A DNA stretch of 64,000 nucleotides from Armatimonadota bacterium (GTDB taxonomy: Bacteria; Sysuimicrobiota; Sysuimicrobiia; Sysuimicrobiales; Humicultoraceae). The stretch covers positions 1 to 64,000 of the forward strand of contig JAVHLY010000014.1 in the NCBI GenBank assembly GCA_031081585.1, given 5' to 3'. The notes beneath the pieces were generated by a model. The model was not told the origin of the DNA. It did not search any database and saw nothing but the letters and a program-made list of their open reading frames with translations. This document shows, piece by piece, positions 23,770 to 31,985 of the stretch (positions are counted from its first letter, which is position 1; every line of letters begins with the position of its first letter). Position numbers and translations under genes: made by a program.

Positions 23770-24969
23770 ATGAGACGTGGAGGGCGATGGTGGGTTCCGG
23801 GAGTGGCGCTGGTGGCACTGCTGGCGGTGCTGGCACCGGCAGCAGCGCAGCGGGCGGGGCCGGTCCGGCTGGGGGCCATCATCCCGCTGAGCGGTCCCGA
23901 GGGCGTGAGCGGGCAGGCGATGCAGAAGGGCTACCAGCTCGCCCTGGAGGAGGTCAACGGCCGCGGGGGAGTGCTGGGCCGTCCCCTCGAGCTCATCGTG
24001 GAGGACGACAAAGGCGACCCGCCCACCGGCGCGGCCGTCTTCCAGAAGCTCGTCACGCGCGACCGCATCGACATCCTCATCGGCGGCCTGCAGTCCGCGG
24101 TGACCATCGCGGTCGTCAGCCAAGTCCTCCGCCAGCCGATCCTCATGGCCTGGACGGGCGCGGCCTTCTCAGGTATCGAGCGGGACCTGGTCAAGGACGC
24201 CGACTGGTTCTTCCACTACCACCCGTGGGACTACCACAACACCGACTCGCTCTTCCGGTTCATCAAGTCCACCGGGGCGAAGACGGTGGCGGTGGCCCAC
24301 GAGGACGGGCCCTTCGGCGCGGGGTCCATCGACGCGATCCGGGCCTTCGCCCGCAACTACGGAGTGGAGGTGACCTTCATCGACGCCTTCAAGAGCGGCA
24401 CGCCGGACCTGACCCCGCTGCTCACCAAGGCCAAGGGCGCCAATGCCGATGTCTTCGTCTTCATCAGCTTCGCCCAGGACGTGGTCCCCATCGTGACGCA
24501 GGCCCGCCAGGTCGGGTTCGCGCCCAAGCTGATGATCGGCACACCCCCCTCCTGGCCGATCGGCTACGAGCGCCTGGCGGCCGGCAACAACGTGGCCGGG
24601 CTGGCGCTGTGGACCCCCGAGAACCGCCACCCGGCCTCGCAGCGCTTCGTCAGCCGCTGGCGCGAGAAGTTCCGCGAAGAACCGACTTCCTACTGGGGCC
24701 CGCTGGCCTACACCAACGTGGTGACGGTGGCCGACGCGGTCAACCGTGCCGGCACCGCCGACCGGGCGGCGGTGACGCGGGCGCTGGCGGCGACGGACTA
24801 CGAGGGGCCGATCGGCCGGCGGCTGACCTTCAAGCGGTCGCTGGTGGGCCGCTACCAGGGGTTCACCAGCCTGATCGCCTTCCAGTGGCGGGACGGCAAG
24901 CAGGTCACCGTGTGGCCCGAGGAGATCGCCGGCGGGCGGCTGCAGTACCCGGTGGGGTACGGCCGCTGA
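23770..24969 (+). CDS. livK: Branched-chain-amino-acid-type ABC substrate-binding protein
   Basis: 399 residues. Sec-type signal peptide (MRRGGRWWVPGVALVALLAVLAPAAAQ), then the type-I periplasmic-binding fold of the LivK/Leu-Ile-Val group: RLGAIIPLSGPEGVSGQAMQKGYQLALEEVNGRGGVLGRPLELIVEDD, DILIGGLQSAVT and VAVAHEDGPFGAG. The ATG has GGGGGAGAG upstream. In this family the ligand may be an amino acid, urea, amide or aromatic/dicarboxylic acid. With a CoA ligase and hydrolases in the same run, an organic acid is more likely than leucine. A strong hairpin follows. Confidence 0.9.
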   Translation: MRRGGRWWVPGVALVALLAVLAPAAAQRAGPVRLGAIIPLSGPEGVSGQAMQKGYQLALEEVNGRGGVLGRPLELIVEDDKGDPPTGAAVFQKLVTRDRIDILIGGLQSAVTIAVVSQVLRQPILMAWTGAAFSGIERDLVKDADWFFHYHPWDYHNTDSLFRFIKSTGAKTVAVAHEDGPFGAGSIDAIRAFARNYGVEVTFIDAFKSGTPDLTPLLTKAKGANADVFVFISFAQDVVPIVTQARQVGFAPKLMIGTPPSWPIGYERLAAGNNVAGLALWTPENRHPASQRFVSRWREKFREEPTSYWGPLAYTNVVTVADAVNRAGTADRAAVTRALAATDYEGPIGRRLTFKRSLVGRYQGFTSLIAFQWRDGKQVTVWPEEIAGGRLQYPVGYGR

Positions 24970-24976
24970 CCCACGG

Positions 24977-24997
24977 CCGCGGGGCCCCGCCCCGCGG
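24977..24997 (+). other. Perfect GC hairpin after livK
   Basis: CCGCGGGGC, a 3-nt loop, and the exact complement: a 9-bp stem without T-run, 8 bases after the binding-protein stop. As in the minus-strand sugar importer, the hairpin separates the binding-protein gene from its permeases. This would allow more binding protein than membrane subunits. Function inferred. Confidence 0.6.
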
Positions 24998-25061
24998 TCC
25001 ACACGACGTCGGGGGCACCCGGCGCCACGACGGGGGCCCCGGGCCGGGGGAGGGTTGAGGC

Positions 25062-25922
25062 ATCGAGACCCTGCTCCAGGTGCTGATCTTCGGGACGCTG
25101 CGCTCGGGGCTGTATGCGCTGGCCGCGGTCGGGCTGGCCCTCTCCGTGGGGGTGATCGGGATCGTGAACTTCGCCCACGGGGAGTTCCTCATGCTGGGGG
25201 CCTACCTGGGGTACTGGCTCTTCGCCTCGTACGGCGTCGACCCGCTGGCGGCGATCCCGCTGGGCGCGGCGGGGCTCTTCGTGCTCGGGGGCGCGCTCTA
25301 CCGGACGGCGATCCGGCGCGTCCTGCGCGCCCCCGAGCTGAACCAGATGCTGCTCACCTTCGGCATCGCCATCTTCCTCCAGAACCTGGCCGTCATCCTC
25401 TGGAGCGGCGACCCGCGCACCGCCGCCATCCCCTACAAGGCCAGCGCGCTCGCCCTGGGGCCCTTCACCATCGGCCTGCCCCAGGTGGTGGTCTTCGTCC
25501 TGGCCACGGGGCTGACGGCGGCGCTCTACGCCCTCCTGGGGCGCACGCGGGTGGGCAAGGCCATGCGCGCGGTGGCGCAGGACCGCGTCGGTTCCGCCAT
25601 CATCGGCGTCGAGGTCGATCGCATCTACCTGCTGGCCTTCGGCCTCTCGGTGGCCCTGGCCGGCACGGCGGGCCTGATGATCACCCTGCAGCTCTCCGCC
25701 TCGCCCTACATGGGGTTGCTCTACACGCTGAAGGCGTTCGCCATCATCGTCATCGCCGGGCTGGGCAACATCGGCGCGGTCGTCTACGCCAGCCTGGTCC
25801 TGGGCCTCGCCGAGGCGTTTGTGGAGTTCTACGTGCCCAACGGCGGCGGGTGGTCGGAGGGGGTCTTCTTCCTCCTCATCCTGCTCGTGCTGCTCGTCCG
25901 ACCGCGGGGGCTCTTCCAGTGA
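25062..25922 (+). CDS. livH: ABC transporter permease LivH type
   Basis: About 287 residues and eight hydrophobic helices, with the family's [36 protein letters not shown] and [21 protein letters not shown] coupling loop. The start is unusual. The family N-terminus (ETLLQVL) begins at ATC 25062, eight bases after GGAGG, with a stop just upstream and no ATG, GTG or TTG in frame before GTG 25080. GTG 25080 has no Shine-Dalgarno sequence and would remove the conserved first residues. I therefore place the start at the ATC, tentatively; CTG 25071 is a third option. Confidence 0.85.
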   Translation: METLLQVLIFGTLRSGLYALAAVGLALSVGVIGIVNFAHGEFLMLGAYLGYWLFASYGVDPLAAIPLGAAGLFVLGGALYRTAIRRVLRAPELNQMLLTFGIAIFLQNLAVILWSGDPRTAAIPYKASALALGPFTIGLPQVVVFVLATGLTAALYALLGRTRVGKAMRAVAQDRVGSAIIGVEVDRIYLLAFGLSVALAGTAGLMITLQLSASPYMGLLYTLKAFAIIVIAGLGNIGAVVYASLVLGLAEAFVEFYVPNGGGWSEGVFFLLILLVLLVRPRGLFQ

Positions 25923-26926
25923 CTGTCTCCCGCGCGCTGCCGCTGTCGCGGCCGGACCGCCTGGCCGGCCGGTTGGGCGTCCCGCTCCTCCTGGGCGCGG
26001 CCCTGGCCTGGCCGTTCCTCACCGTCCGCACACAGCCCTACCTGCTGCAGCTCTCCCTGAACATCCTGATCTTCGCCGTCCTGGCCGTGTCGTGGGACCT
26101 GCTGGCGCGGACGGGGCAGCTCTCGCTGGCGCACGCCGCCTTCTACGGGCTGGGGGCGTACACCTCGGCGCTGCTGGCCACGCGGCTGCACGTGCCCATC
26201 CCGCTGGCCATGCTGGCCGGGGGCGGCCTCGCCGTGGTGTGCGCCGTGGGGCTGGGGCTGCTCACCCTGCGCCTGCGCGGCATCTACTTCGCCATCGCCA
26301 CCCTGGCTTTCACCGAGACGCTGCGGGTCGTGGCCAAGCAGGTGCGCTTCTTCGGCGCCGCCACCGGGCTCGTCGTCCCGCCGCTCTTCCCGGCCAGCCT
26401 GGTGGGCCAGTACCTGGTCATCCTGGCCGTGCTGCTGGCCACGCTCCTGGTCTCGTGGCGCGTGAACCGGTCGCGCTGGTACTTCGCCTTCACGGCCATC
26501 CGCACCAACGAGGCGGTGGCTGCGGTCATGGGCGTGGACGTGGTCCGCTTCAAGGTGGCGGCCTTCGCCCTGAGCGCCTTCTTTGCCGGCCTGACGGGGG
26601 CGTACTACGCCCACGTCTTCCTCTTCATCAACCCCTTCGAGGTCTTCAGCCTGGCCATCTCCGTCGGTGCACTGGTGGCGCCCATCTTCGGCGGCCTGTA
26701 CACCACTGCGGGGCCGCTGCTCGGGGCGGTGGTCCTGCGGGCAGGCGAGGAAGCCCTGCGGGCGACCATCCGCAGCGGCCACCTGATCCTCTACGGAGGG
26801 ATCCTGGCGGTGGTCGTCCTCTACATGCCGCGCGGGCTGCTCGGGGTGCTGGTCGCCCTGCGCCTGCGCCGGCCCCCGGCGGTCGCCGTCGGCCCGGCGC
26901 CGCCGGCGGGAGGGGCGGGGCGGTGA
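25919..26926 (+). CDS. livM: ABC transporter permease LivM type
   Basis: 335 residues, polytopic. Typical stretches: [49 protein letters not shown] and [44 protein letters not shown], the coupling loop. GTG overlaps the livH stop by 4 nt; its own stop overlaps livG. It forms the transmembrane heterodimer with LivH. Confidence 0.93.
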   Translation: MTVSRALPLSRPDRLAGRLGVPLLLGAALAWPFLTVRTQPYLLQLSLNILIFAVLAVSWDLLARTGQLSLAHAAFYGLGAYTSALLATRLHVPIPLAMLAGGGLAVVCAVGLGLLTLRLRGIYFAIATLAFTETLRVVAKQVRFFGAATGLVVPPLFPASLVGQYLVILAVLLATLLVSWRVNRSRWYFAFTAIRTNEAVAAVMGVDVVRFKVAAFALSAFFAGLTGAYYAHVFLFINPFEVFSLAISVGALVAPIFGGLYTTAGPLLGAVVLRAGEEALRATIRSGHLILYGGILAVVVLYMPRGLLGVLVALRLRRPPAVAVGPAPPAGGAGR

Positions 26927-27660
26927 GCCTGCTTGCGCTGGACGAGGTCACGAAGGCGTTCGGCGGGCTCGTCGCGGTGAGCGACCTCTCCTTCGAGGTG
27001 CGGGAAGGCGAGGTCCTCGCGCTCATCGGGCCGAACGGGGCGGGGAAGTCGACGGCGTTCAACCTGATCTCGGGGCTGCTGGCCCCTGACCGGGGCCGCA
27101 TCGCCTTCGACGGGCGGGAGATCACCCGTCTGCCGCCGTCGGCGCGTGCCCACCTGGGGATCGGCCGCACGTTTCAGGTCATGCAGCCCTTCCATGACAT
27201 GACCGTCCTGGAGAACGTCATGGTGGGGGAGCTGTTCGGTCACGCCGTCCCCAAGTCCCTGGCCGAGGCGCGGCGCGATGCCGAAGGCATCTGTCGCCTC
27301 GTCGGCATCGAGCACCTGATGCACCGGGAGGCCACGGGGCTGGGGGTGGCGGACCTCAAGCGGCTGGAGGTCGCCCGGGCGCTGGCCACGCACCCGCGCC
27401 TGCTGCTGCTCGACGAGGTGATGGCCGGCTTGCGCCCGCCGGAGGTCGACCAGGCCGTGCAGATGCTGCGGGGCCTGCGCAGCGCAGGGATCACCCTGCT
27501 GGTGATCGACCACGTGATCCGCAGCGTCCGGGACCTGGCCGACCGGGTGGTGGTCCTGAACTTCGGCCGGAAGATCGCCGAGGGCACGTTCGCCGCGGTG
27601 GCGCGGGACCCCCCCGTCATCCAGGCCTACCTCGGCGAGGCCGGCGAGGGAGGGGGGTGA
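26923..27660 (+). CDS. livG: ABC transporter ATPase LivG type
   Basis: 245 residues. Walker [10 protein letters not shown]-loop [10 protein letters not shown], Walker [11 protein letters not shown] and switch His in VIDHVIRSV. The signature region reads [15 protein letters not shown] rather than LSGGQ; such LxxADxKRLE variants occur in one LivG subgroup. The C-terminus ends in a glycine-rich GEAGEGGG. Its UGA stop is in the same frame as livF, so the two ATPases form one long frame with a single stop between them. Confidence 0.92.
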   Translation: MSLLALDEVTKAFGGLVAVSDLSFEVREGEVLALIGPNGAGKSTAFNLISGLLAPDRGRIAFDGREITRLPPSARAHLGIGRTFQVMQPFHDMTVLENVMVGELFGHAVPKSLAEARRDAEGICRLVGIEHLMHREATGLGVADLKRLEVARALATHPRLLLLDEVMAGLRPPEVDQAVQMLRGLRSAGITLLVIDHVIRSVRDLADRVVVLNFGRKIAEGTFAAVARDPPVIQAYLGEAGEGGG

Positions 27661-27666
27661 GGGCCT

Positions 27667-28398
27667 CTGGACGGGCCGTCGGACGGCGACGCGCTGCTGC
27701 AGGTGGAGGGGATGAGCGCGGGGTACGGGCCGGTGCGCGTCCTGTGGGACGTCACCCTGCGCGTCGCTCCCGGAGAGATCGTGGCCCTGGTGGGGGCCAA
27801 CGGAGCGGGCAAGACGACGCTGCTGCGGGCCATCACGGGCCTCGTGCGCGCCAGCGGGGTGATCCGCGTCGGCGGGACGGTGGTCACCCACCGCTCCCCC
27901 GCCGCCATCGCCCGGCTGGGGGTGGCCCACGTGCCCGAGGGGCGCCACCTCTTCCCGCAGATGACGGTCCGGGACCACCTGGAGCTGGGGGCGGCGTTCG
28001 TCCCGGGCGCCTGGGACGCCCGGGAGCAGACCCTCGCGTGGGTCCACGCCCTCTTCCCCCGCCTGCGCGAGCGGGCGGCGCAGCCGGCCGGCACGATGAG
28101 CGGCGGGGAGCAGCAGATGCTGGCGATCGCCCGGGCGCTGATGGCCCGCCCCCGCCTGCTGCTGGTCGACGAACCCTCGCTGGGGCTGGCGCCGGTGCTG
28201 GTCCAGGCCGTCTTCCAGGCGCTGCGGGAGATCAACCGGCACGGGGTCACCATCCTGCTGGTCGAGCAGAACGTGCGCCAGACGCTGGTGATGGCCCACC
28301 GAGGCTACGTGCTGGAGAACGGCCGGGTCGTCCTGGAGGGGACGGGCCGCGAGCTGCTTGAGAACCCCCACGTCCAACAGGCCTACCTGGGGCTCTGA
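27667..28398 (+). CDS. livF: ABC transporter ATPase LivF type
   Basis: About 243 residues. Walker A GANGAGKT, signature MSGGEQQMLAIARAL, Walker B LLLVDEPSLGLAP and switch VEQNVRQ. The family normally begins close to M(L/K)xVxGLxAGYG, matching LLQVEGMSAGYG here. The only canonical in-frame start before that block's end is GTG 27703, which would cut the first strand. CTG 27667 follows a rich GGAGGGGGGTGAGGG region, so I use it provisionally. The frame is continuous with livG apart from one UGA. It completes the livKHMGF importer. Confidence 0.88.
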   Translation: MDGPSDGDALLQVEGMSAGYGPVRVLWDVTLRVAPGEIVALVGANGAGKTTLLRAITGLVRASGVIRVGGTVVTHRSPAAIARLGVAHVPEGRHLFPQMTVRDHLELGAAFVPGAWDAREQTLAWVHALFPRLRERAAQPAGTMSGGEQQMLAIARALMARPRLLLVDEPSLGLAPVLVQAVFQALREINRHGVTILLVEQNVRQTLVMAHRGYVLENGRVVLEGTGRELLENPHVQQAYLGL

Positions 28399-28414
28399 GC
28401 CCGCCAGGGGGCTC

Positions 28415-29185
28415 GTGGTCTACACCCTGGGGCGGTTCCGCGTCCTGCGAGACGGGGAGGAGATCCCGGCCCGGGCCTGGAGGCGCCGGAAGGCCCTCCT
28501 CCTCTTCCAGTTCCTCCTCACCGCCCGTCACCGTCCGATGCTGAAGGACGAGATCGTCGACCGCCTCTGGCCGGATCTCGACCCCCGGGTGGCCGACCGG
28601 GACTTCAAGGTGGCGCTGCACGCGCTGTGGTACGCGCTGGAGCCCCGTCGCCGACCCCGGCAGCCCTCCCGGTTCGTCCGGCGCGTGGGAGAGGGCTACC
28701 AGGTGACCCGCGAGGGTGTGTGGGTGGACGCGGACGCGATGGAGGCGTACGTCGCCGCCGCGGCGCAGCAGACCGCGCGCGACCCGGCCGCAGCACGGGC
28801 CGCCTATCGTGCCGCCCTCGACCTCTATGGGGGCGACTACCTGCCGGACCGCCGCTACGACGACTGGGCCACGGCGGAGCGGGAACGGCTGCAGACGCTG
28901 GCCCTGGGGGCCATGGCCGCCCTGGCCGGCCTCCTCCTGGACGAGCAGCCGCGGGAGAGCCTGCGGCTGGCCGGGCGGATGCTGGCCATCGACCCGGCCT
29001 GGGAGGAGGCCTACCGCATCGCGATGCGCGCCCACCTGGCCACCGGGAACCGGGTCCAGGCCCTGCGGTCCTACGAGCGGTGCGTGGCTGCCCTCCGCGA
29101 GCTCGGCCTGGAGCCCCTGCCCGAGACGCAGGCCCTGGCCCGGACGCTGCGCGGTCGCCCGTGGCCGCCTGTAACTCCGCCGTAA
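28415..29185 (+). CDS. BTAD-domain transcriptional regulator (SARP-like)
   Basis: 256 residues. An N-terminal OmpR-like winged helix (VVYTLGRFRVLRDGEEI, then LPARAWRRRKALLLFQFLL-type and DEIVDRLWPDLDPRVADRDFKVALHALWYALEP) is followed by a TPR-like bacterial transcriptional activation domain (YGGDYLPDRRYDDWA, then RLAGRMLAIDPAWEEAYRIAMRAHLATGNRVQALRSYERC). GTG 28415 with AGGGGG upstream is the family start. The frame is open further upstream but that part is livF 3' sequence. It lies 16 nt after livF and just before the PHA genes, so it may activate either or both. Confidence 0.88.
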   Translation: MVYTLGRFRVLRDGEEIPARAWRRRKALLLFQFLLTARHRPMLKDEIVDRLWPDLDPRVADRDFKVALHALWYALEPRRRPRQPSRFVRRVGEGYQVTREGVWVDADAMEAYVAAAAQQTARDPAAARAAYRAALDLYGGDYLPDRRYDDWATAERERLQTLALGAMAALAGLLLDEQPRESLRLAGRMLAIDPAWEEAYRIAMRAHLATGNRVQALRSYERCVAALRELGLEPLPETQALARTLRGRPWPPVTPP

Positions 29186-29200
29186 CTCGCCTCCGCCAGG

Positions 29201-29728
29201 GTGGGGGCGGTGAGGACGACGCGGCAGGGCATCGCCTCCTTCCTGGTGCGTTTCGTCCAGGAAGCCTGGCGCGACCGGACGGGCGAGCCGCGGCTGCGCT
29301 GGCGGGGCACCGTGCGCCACGTCCAGACCAGCGAGGAGGTCCCGTTCACCGGGTTCGCCGAGGTGGTGGCGTTCATGCAGCGTCACCTGGCCGCACTCAC
29401 CCGAGAGACCGCGGAGGGGACGTCCATGGATCAGGACAAGCTGTTGCAAGAGAGCCTGAAGCTGTGGGAGGAGTTCGCCACGACCTACTCCAGCCTGCTG
29501 TTCCAGGCGATGGATCGGGTCATCCAGCAGTCGGACGCCCTCAAGCAGCAGCTGAACGAGGCGGTGCAGCGCTCGCTGCAGGCCTGGAAAGGTGTGGGGG
29601 GGACGTCGCCCGACCTCGCCCGGGCGGTGGACCGCCTGGCCGCCCGGGTCGAGCAGCTGGCCGAGCGGGTGGATCGGCTGGAGCGGTCTGCGAAGCGTCC
29701 CGGCCGCAAAGGCGGCAAGCGCGGCTGA
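29201..29728 (+). CDS. Fusion of a small uncharacterised domain with a phasin/PhaE-like coiled coil
   Basis: 175 residues in two parts. Residues about 8-70 (IASFLVRFVQEAWR, then LRWRGTVRHVQTSEEVPFTGFAEVVAFMQRHL) match a widespread short domain of unknown function with a WRGxVxHV core. From residue 76 (MDQDKLLQESLKLWEEF) it is purely helical, ending in a heptad stretch (LAARVEQLAERVDRLE) and a basic tail, like PHA granule phasins or PhaE. An internal ATG (29426) has a strong GGAGGGG six bases upstream, so the phasin part may also be made alone. GTG 29210 is an alternative full-length start. First of the PHA genes. Confidence 0.7.
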   Translation: MGAVRTTRQGIASFLVRFVQEAWRDRTGEPRLRWRGTVRHVQTSEEVPFTGFAEVVAFMQRHLAALTRETAEGTSMDQDKLLQESLKLWEEFATTYSSLLFQAMDRVIQQSDALKQQLNEAVQRSLQAWKGVGGTSPDLARAVDRLAARVEQLAERVDRLERSAKRPGRKGGKRG

Positions 29729-29841
29729 TGGGTGGGCCCCGGCGCGGCACCGGCGGCCCTGTTCGGGAAGCCCGTCCAGGCTCCGGCGCACCGCGACGGG
29801 CAGCACGGACGGAGCATGACACCACACCCGGGAGGAGGGGG

Positions 29842-30117
29842 ATGGTCATGAGCAAGCAGGCCCAGACGACCGCAGGGGGATCGCCCGCCCAGGTGTACGC
29901 CGACCTGTGGCTGAAGGCAACGGAGCAGTGGGTCGACGAGGCGCTGACCGTGCGGGAGCGGCTGAGCGCGATCGCGGCGCAGGCCCTCACGCGCACCCGC
30001 GAGCTGGCGGCGAAGGAAGGAGAGCTGGCTCTGGACGTGCTAGAAGCCTGGCAGGCACAGGCGCAGGTCGCCACGCGCCGTCTGGCGAAAGTCTTCGGCG
30101 TCCCGTCGGTCGGTTAG
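29842..30117 (+). CDS. Small phasin-like helical protein
   Basis: 91 residues and almost entirely helical: YADLWLKATEQWVDEALTVRERLSAIAAQALTRTRELAAKEGELALDVLEAWQAQ. Amphipathic helices of this length and composition are typical of phasins that coat polyhydroxyalkanoate granules. GGGAGGAGGGGG lies directly upstream; ATG 29842 or 29848 are both possible. Position between the fusion phasin and the synthase genes supports the call. No catalytic motifs. Sequence-level family identity is not certain. Confidence 0.6.
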   Translation: MVMSKQAQTTAGGSPAQVYADLWLKATEQWVDEALTVRERLSAIAAQALTRTRELAAKEGELALDVLEAWQAQAQVATRRLAKVFGVPSVG

Positions 30118-30145
30118 CCTTCCACCCTCCGGCGGCCCGGCCGGT

Positions 30146-30442
30146 ATGGAGCGTGACCCCGCAGTCACCGTCCTGAAGACCGTCCTGGAGACCCTGGAGC
30201 CCGTCGCGACCTCCTGGTGGGAGGCGGCCGCCCGGCACCCGCTCTTTCTGGCCGCGCTGGGGGGGTGGCTGCGGGGCGCCCTCCTGGCTGTCCGGTGGGC
30301 GTCACCGTGGCCGGCCGTGGGCGGCGGGGCGGGAGGGGCGGAGGCGCGCCTGTGGTCCCGGCTGCGCCGTCTCGAGGGAGAGGTGGCCTGGCTCGACCGC
30401 CGCGTGACACGGCTGGAGGAAAGGGGTGGCACAGCGCCGTGA
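30146..30442 (+). CDS. Small PHA-locus protein with C-terminal coiled coil
   Basis: 98 residues. A helical N-terminus (VLKTVLETLEPVATSWWEAAARHPLFLAALGGWLRGALLAV) is followed by a Gly/Ala linker and a leucine-heptad tail (LWSRLRRLEGEVAWLDRRVTRLEER). The tail resembles the ends of the proteins at 29201 and 31530. It overlaps the first phaC by 4 nt, so it probably is its partner subunit or a granule-associated protein. I do not recognise a named family. Confidence 0.6.
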   Translation: MERDPAVTVLKTVLETLEPVATSWWEAAARHPLFLAALGGWLRGALLAVRWASPWPAVGGGAGGAEARLWSRLRRLEGEVAWLDRRVTRLEERGGTAP

Positions 30443-31533
30443 GGACCGGGGCGGACCAGGACCGTCTCGCCGCCGTCCGGTGCGCCGACGCGCTGCTCAA
30501 TGGCTGGCGGTGGGCCCGCGCCTGGTACGCGCTGCGCGGAGCGGAGGTCCCGCTGGGCAGCACGCCGGCGGACGTCGCCTTCACCCAGGGGCCTGTGCGG
30601 CTGCTCCACTACCGCCCGGCGGCGAAGCGGGTCTCCGCGGTGCCGCTGCTGCTGGTGCCGTCGCTCATCAACCGCCACTACGTGCTCGACCTCACCCCGC
30701 GACGCAGCCTGGTCCGCTACCTGCGGGACAGCGGGTTCGACGTCTGGCTCGTCGACTGGGGCACGCCGGGCTGCGTCGACCGGTTCGTGACGCTCGGCGA
30801 TCACATCGACGGGTATCTGCGCCGCTGCGTGGACGAAGTCCGGGCCGCCACGGGGGCCGCCGGCCTGTCCCTGCTCGGCTACTGCATCGGCGGGGTCCTG
30901 ACCGCCATCTTCACCGCCCGCCACCCCCGCCGCGTGCGCAACCTCGTCACCCTGGCCGCTCCCATCGACTTCCGCCAGGCCGGCCTGCTGGGGGCCTGGG
31001 CTGCCGCCCCCTACTTCCCGGTCGACCAGCTCGTCGACACGCTGGGCAATCTCCCGGGGTGGCTCCTCCAGGCCAGCTTCCGCGCCCTCCGCCCGCTGAC
31101 CCGGCTGCGCAACCTGGTGGCCCTCTGGGAGCGCGCCGACGACCCCGAGCAGCTCCTGGAGTTCGTGGCCCTCCACCGCTGGGTCGAGGACAACGTCCCC
31201 GTCTCGGGTGAGACCTACCGGCAGTTCGTGCGCGACTGCTACCAGCGCAATCTCCTGGCGGAGGGACGCCTCACCGTGGACGGCATGCGGGTGGACCTCC
31301 GGCGCATCCGCTGTCCGCTCTTGAACGTCGTCGCCACGCAGGATCACATCTGCCCTCTGCCGTCGGCGGTGGCGCTCAACCGCCTGGTGGGGTCGCGGGA
31401 CGTGACCCTGCTCACCCTGCCCGGCGGGCACGTGGGCGCCGTGGTCGGCCGCGAGGCCACCGAGGTCTTCTGGCCGCGGCTGCGCGCCTGGCTGCGCCGC
31501 CGCTCCGGGTCCCGGACCCGGCGGGTGCGGTGA
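30439..31533 (+). CDS. phaC: Poly(3-hydroxyalkanoate) synthase PhaC, copy 1
   Basis: 364 residues, the size of class III/IV synthases that need a PhaE or PhaR partner. It polymerises (R)-3-hydroxyacyl-CoA on granules. The lipase-like box is GYCIGG with nucleophile Cys149; the general base pair is Asp302 (TQDHICP) and His331 (GGHVGA). PLLLVPSLINRHYVLDLTPRRSLVRYL and FDVWLVDWGTPG are characteristic. GTG start overlaps the preceding small gene; its stop overlaps the PhaE-like gene. Confidence 0.93.
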   Translation: MRTGADQDRLAAVRCADALLNGWRWARAWYALRGAEVPLGSTPADVAFTQGPVRLLHYRPAAKRVSAVPLLLVPSLINRHYVLDLTPRRSLVRYLRDSGFDVWLVDWGTPGCVDRFVTLGDHIDGYLRRCVDEVRAATGAAGLSLLGYCIGGVLTAIFTARHPRRVRNLVTLAAPIDFRQAGLLGAWAAAPYFPVDQLVDTLGNLPGWLLQASFRALRPLTRLRNLVALWERADDPEQLLEFVALHRWVEDNVPVSGETYRQFVRDCYQRNLLAEGRLTVDGMRVDLRRIRCPLLNVVATQDHICPLPSAVALNRLVGSRDVTLLTLPGGHVGAVVGREATEVFWPRLRAWLRRRSGSRTRRVR

Positions 31534-31985
31534 GCGGGAGCCAGCCGGGCGCGGAGCCCCGGGGTGTCGCTCCGTCCGGTGAGCCGGAACCCTGGCAGGC
31601 CTTGCAAAAGGCCTGGCTCGATGCCTGGGCGAAAGCGATGCACGAGACGGTGGCCGCCGAGGAGTTCGCCCAGGTGATGGGGCGGTCGCTCGAGGTGTTC
31701 CTGCAGGCCTGGGCGCCGCTGCGGCAGATGGAGCGCGTCCTCCAGCGTTCGCTTGAAGGCGCAGGGTTGCCGACGCGCGCGGACGTCCTGGCCCTGGCCG
31801 AGCGCCTGGACGGGCTGGCCCGGCAGGTGGAGGCGCTGGCCGGCAGGGTGGATGCCCTGCGGGGACGGTCCGGGCGGGCAGCGCCGCCCTCTGGACGCGG
31901 CCAGAGGGGCGGCCGCGCGCGGGGCCGCCGCGCGCGCGCGCCGCAGCGACCCGTGGCGCGGACGCAGAGGGCCGACAGGCGGTGA
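31530..31985 (+). CDS. phaE: PhaE-like PHA synthase subunit
   Basis: 151 residues. The pattern follows PhaE: W-rich start (PWQALQKAWLDAWAKAMHET), FLQAWAPLRQMERVLQRSLEGAGLPTRADVLALAERLDGLARQVEALAGRVDAL, then an Arg/Gly-rich tail about 40 residues long. PhaE binds and activates the short PhaC enzymes. It is shorter than many class III PhaE proteins and sits between two phaC genes with 4-nt overlaps on both sides, so it could serve either or bridge both. Confidence 0.78.
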   Translation: MSGSQPGAEPRGVAPSGEPEPWQALQKAWLDAWAKAMHETVAAEEFAQVMGRSLEVFLQAWAPLRQMERVLQRSLEGAGLPTRADVLALAERLDGLARQVEALAGRVDALRGRSGRAAPPSGRGQRGGRARGRRARAPQRPVARTQRADRR

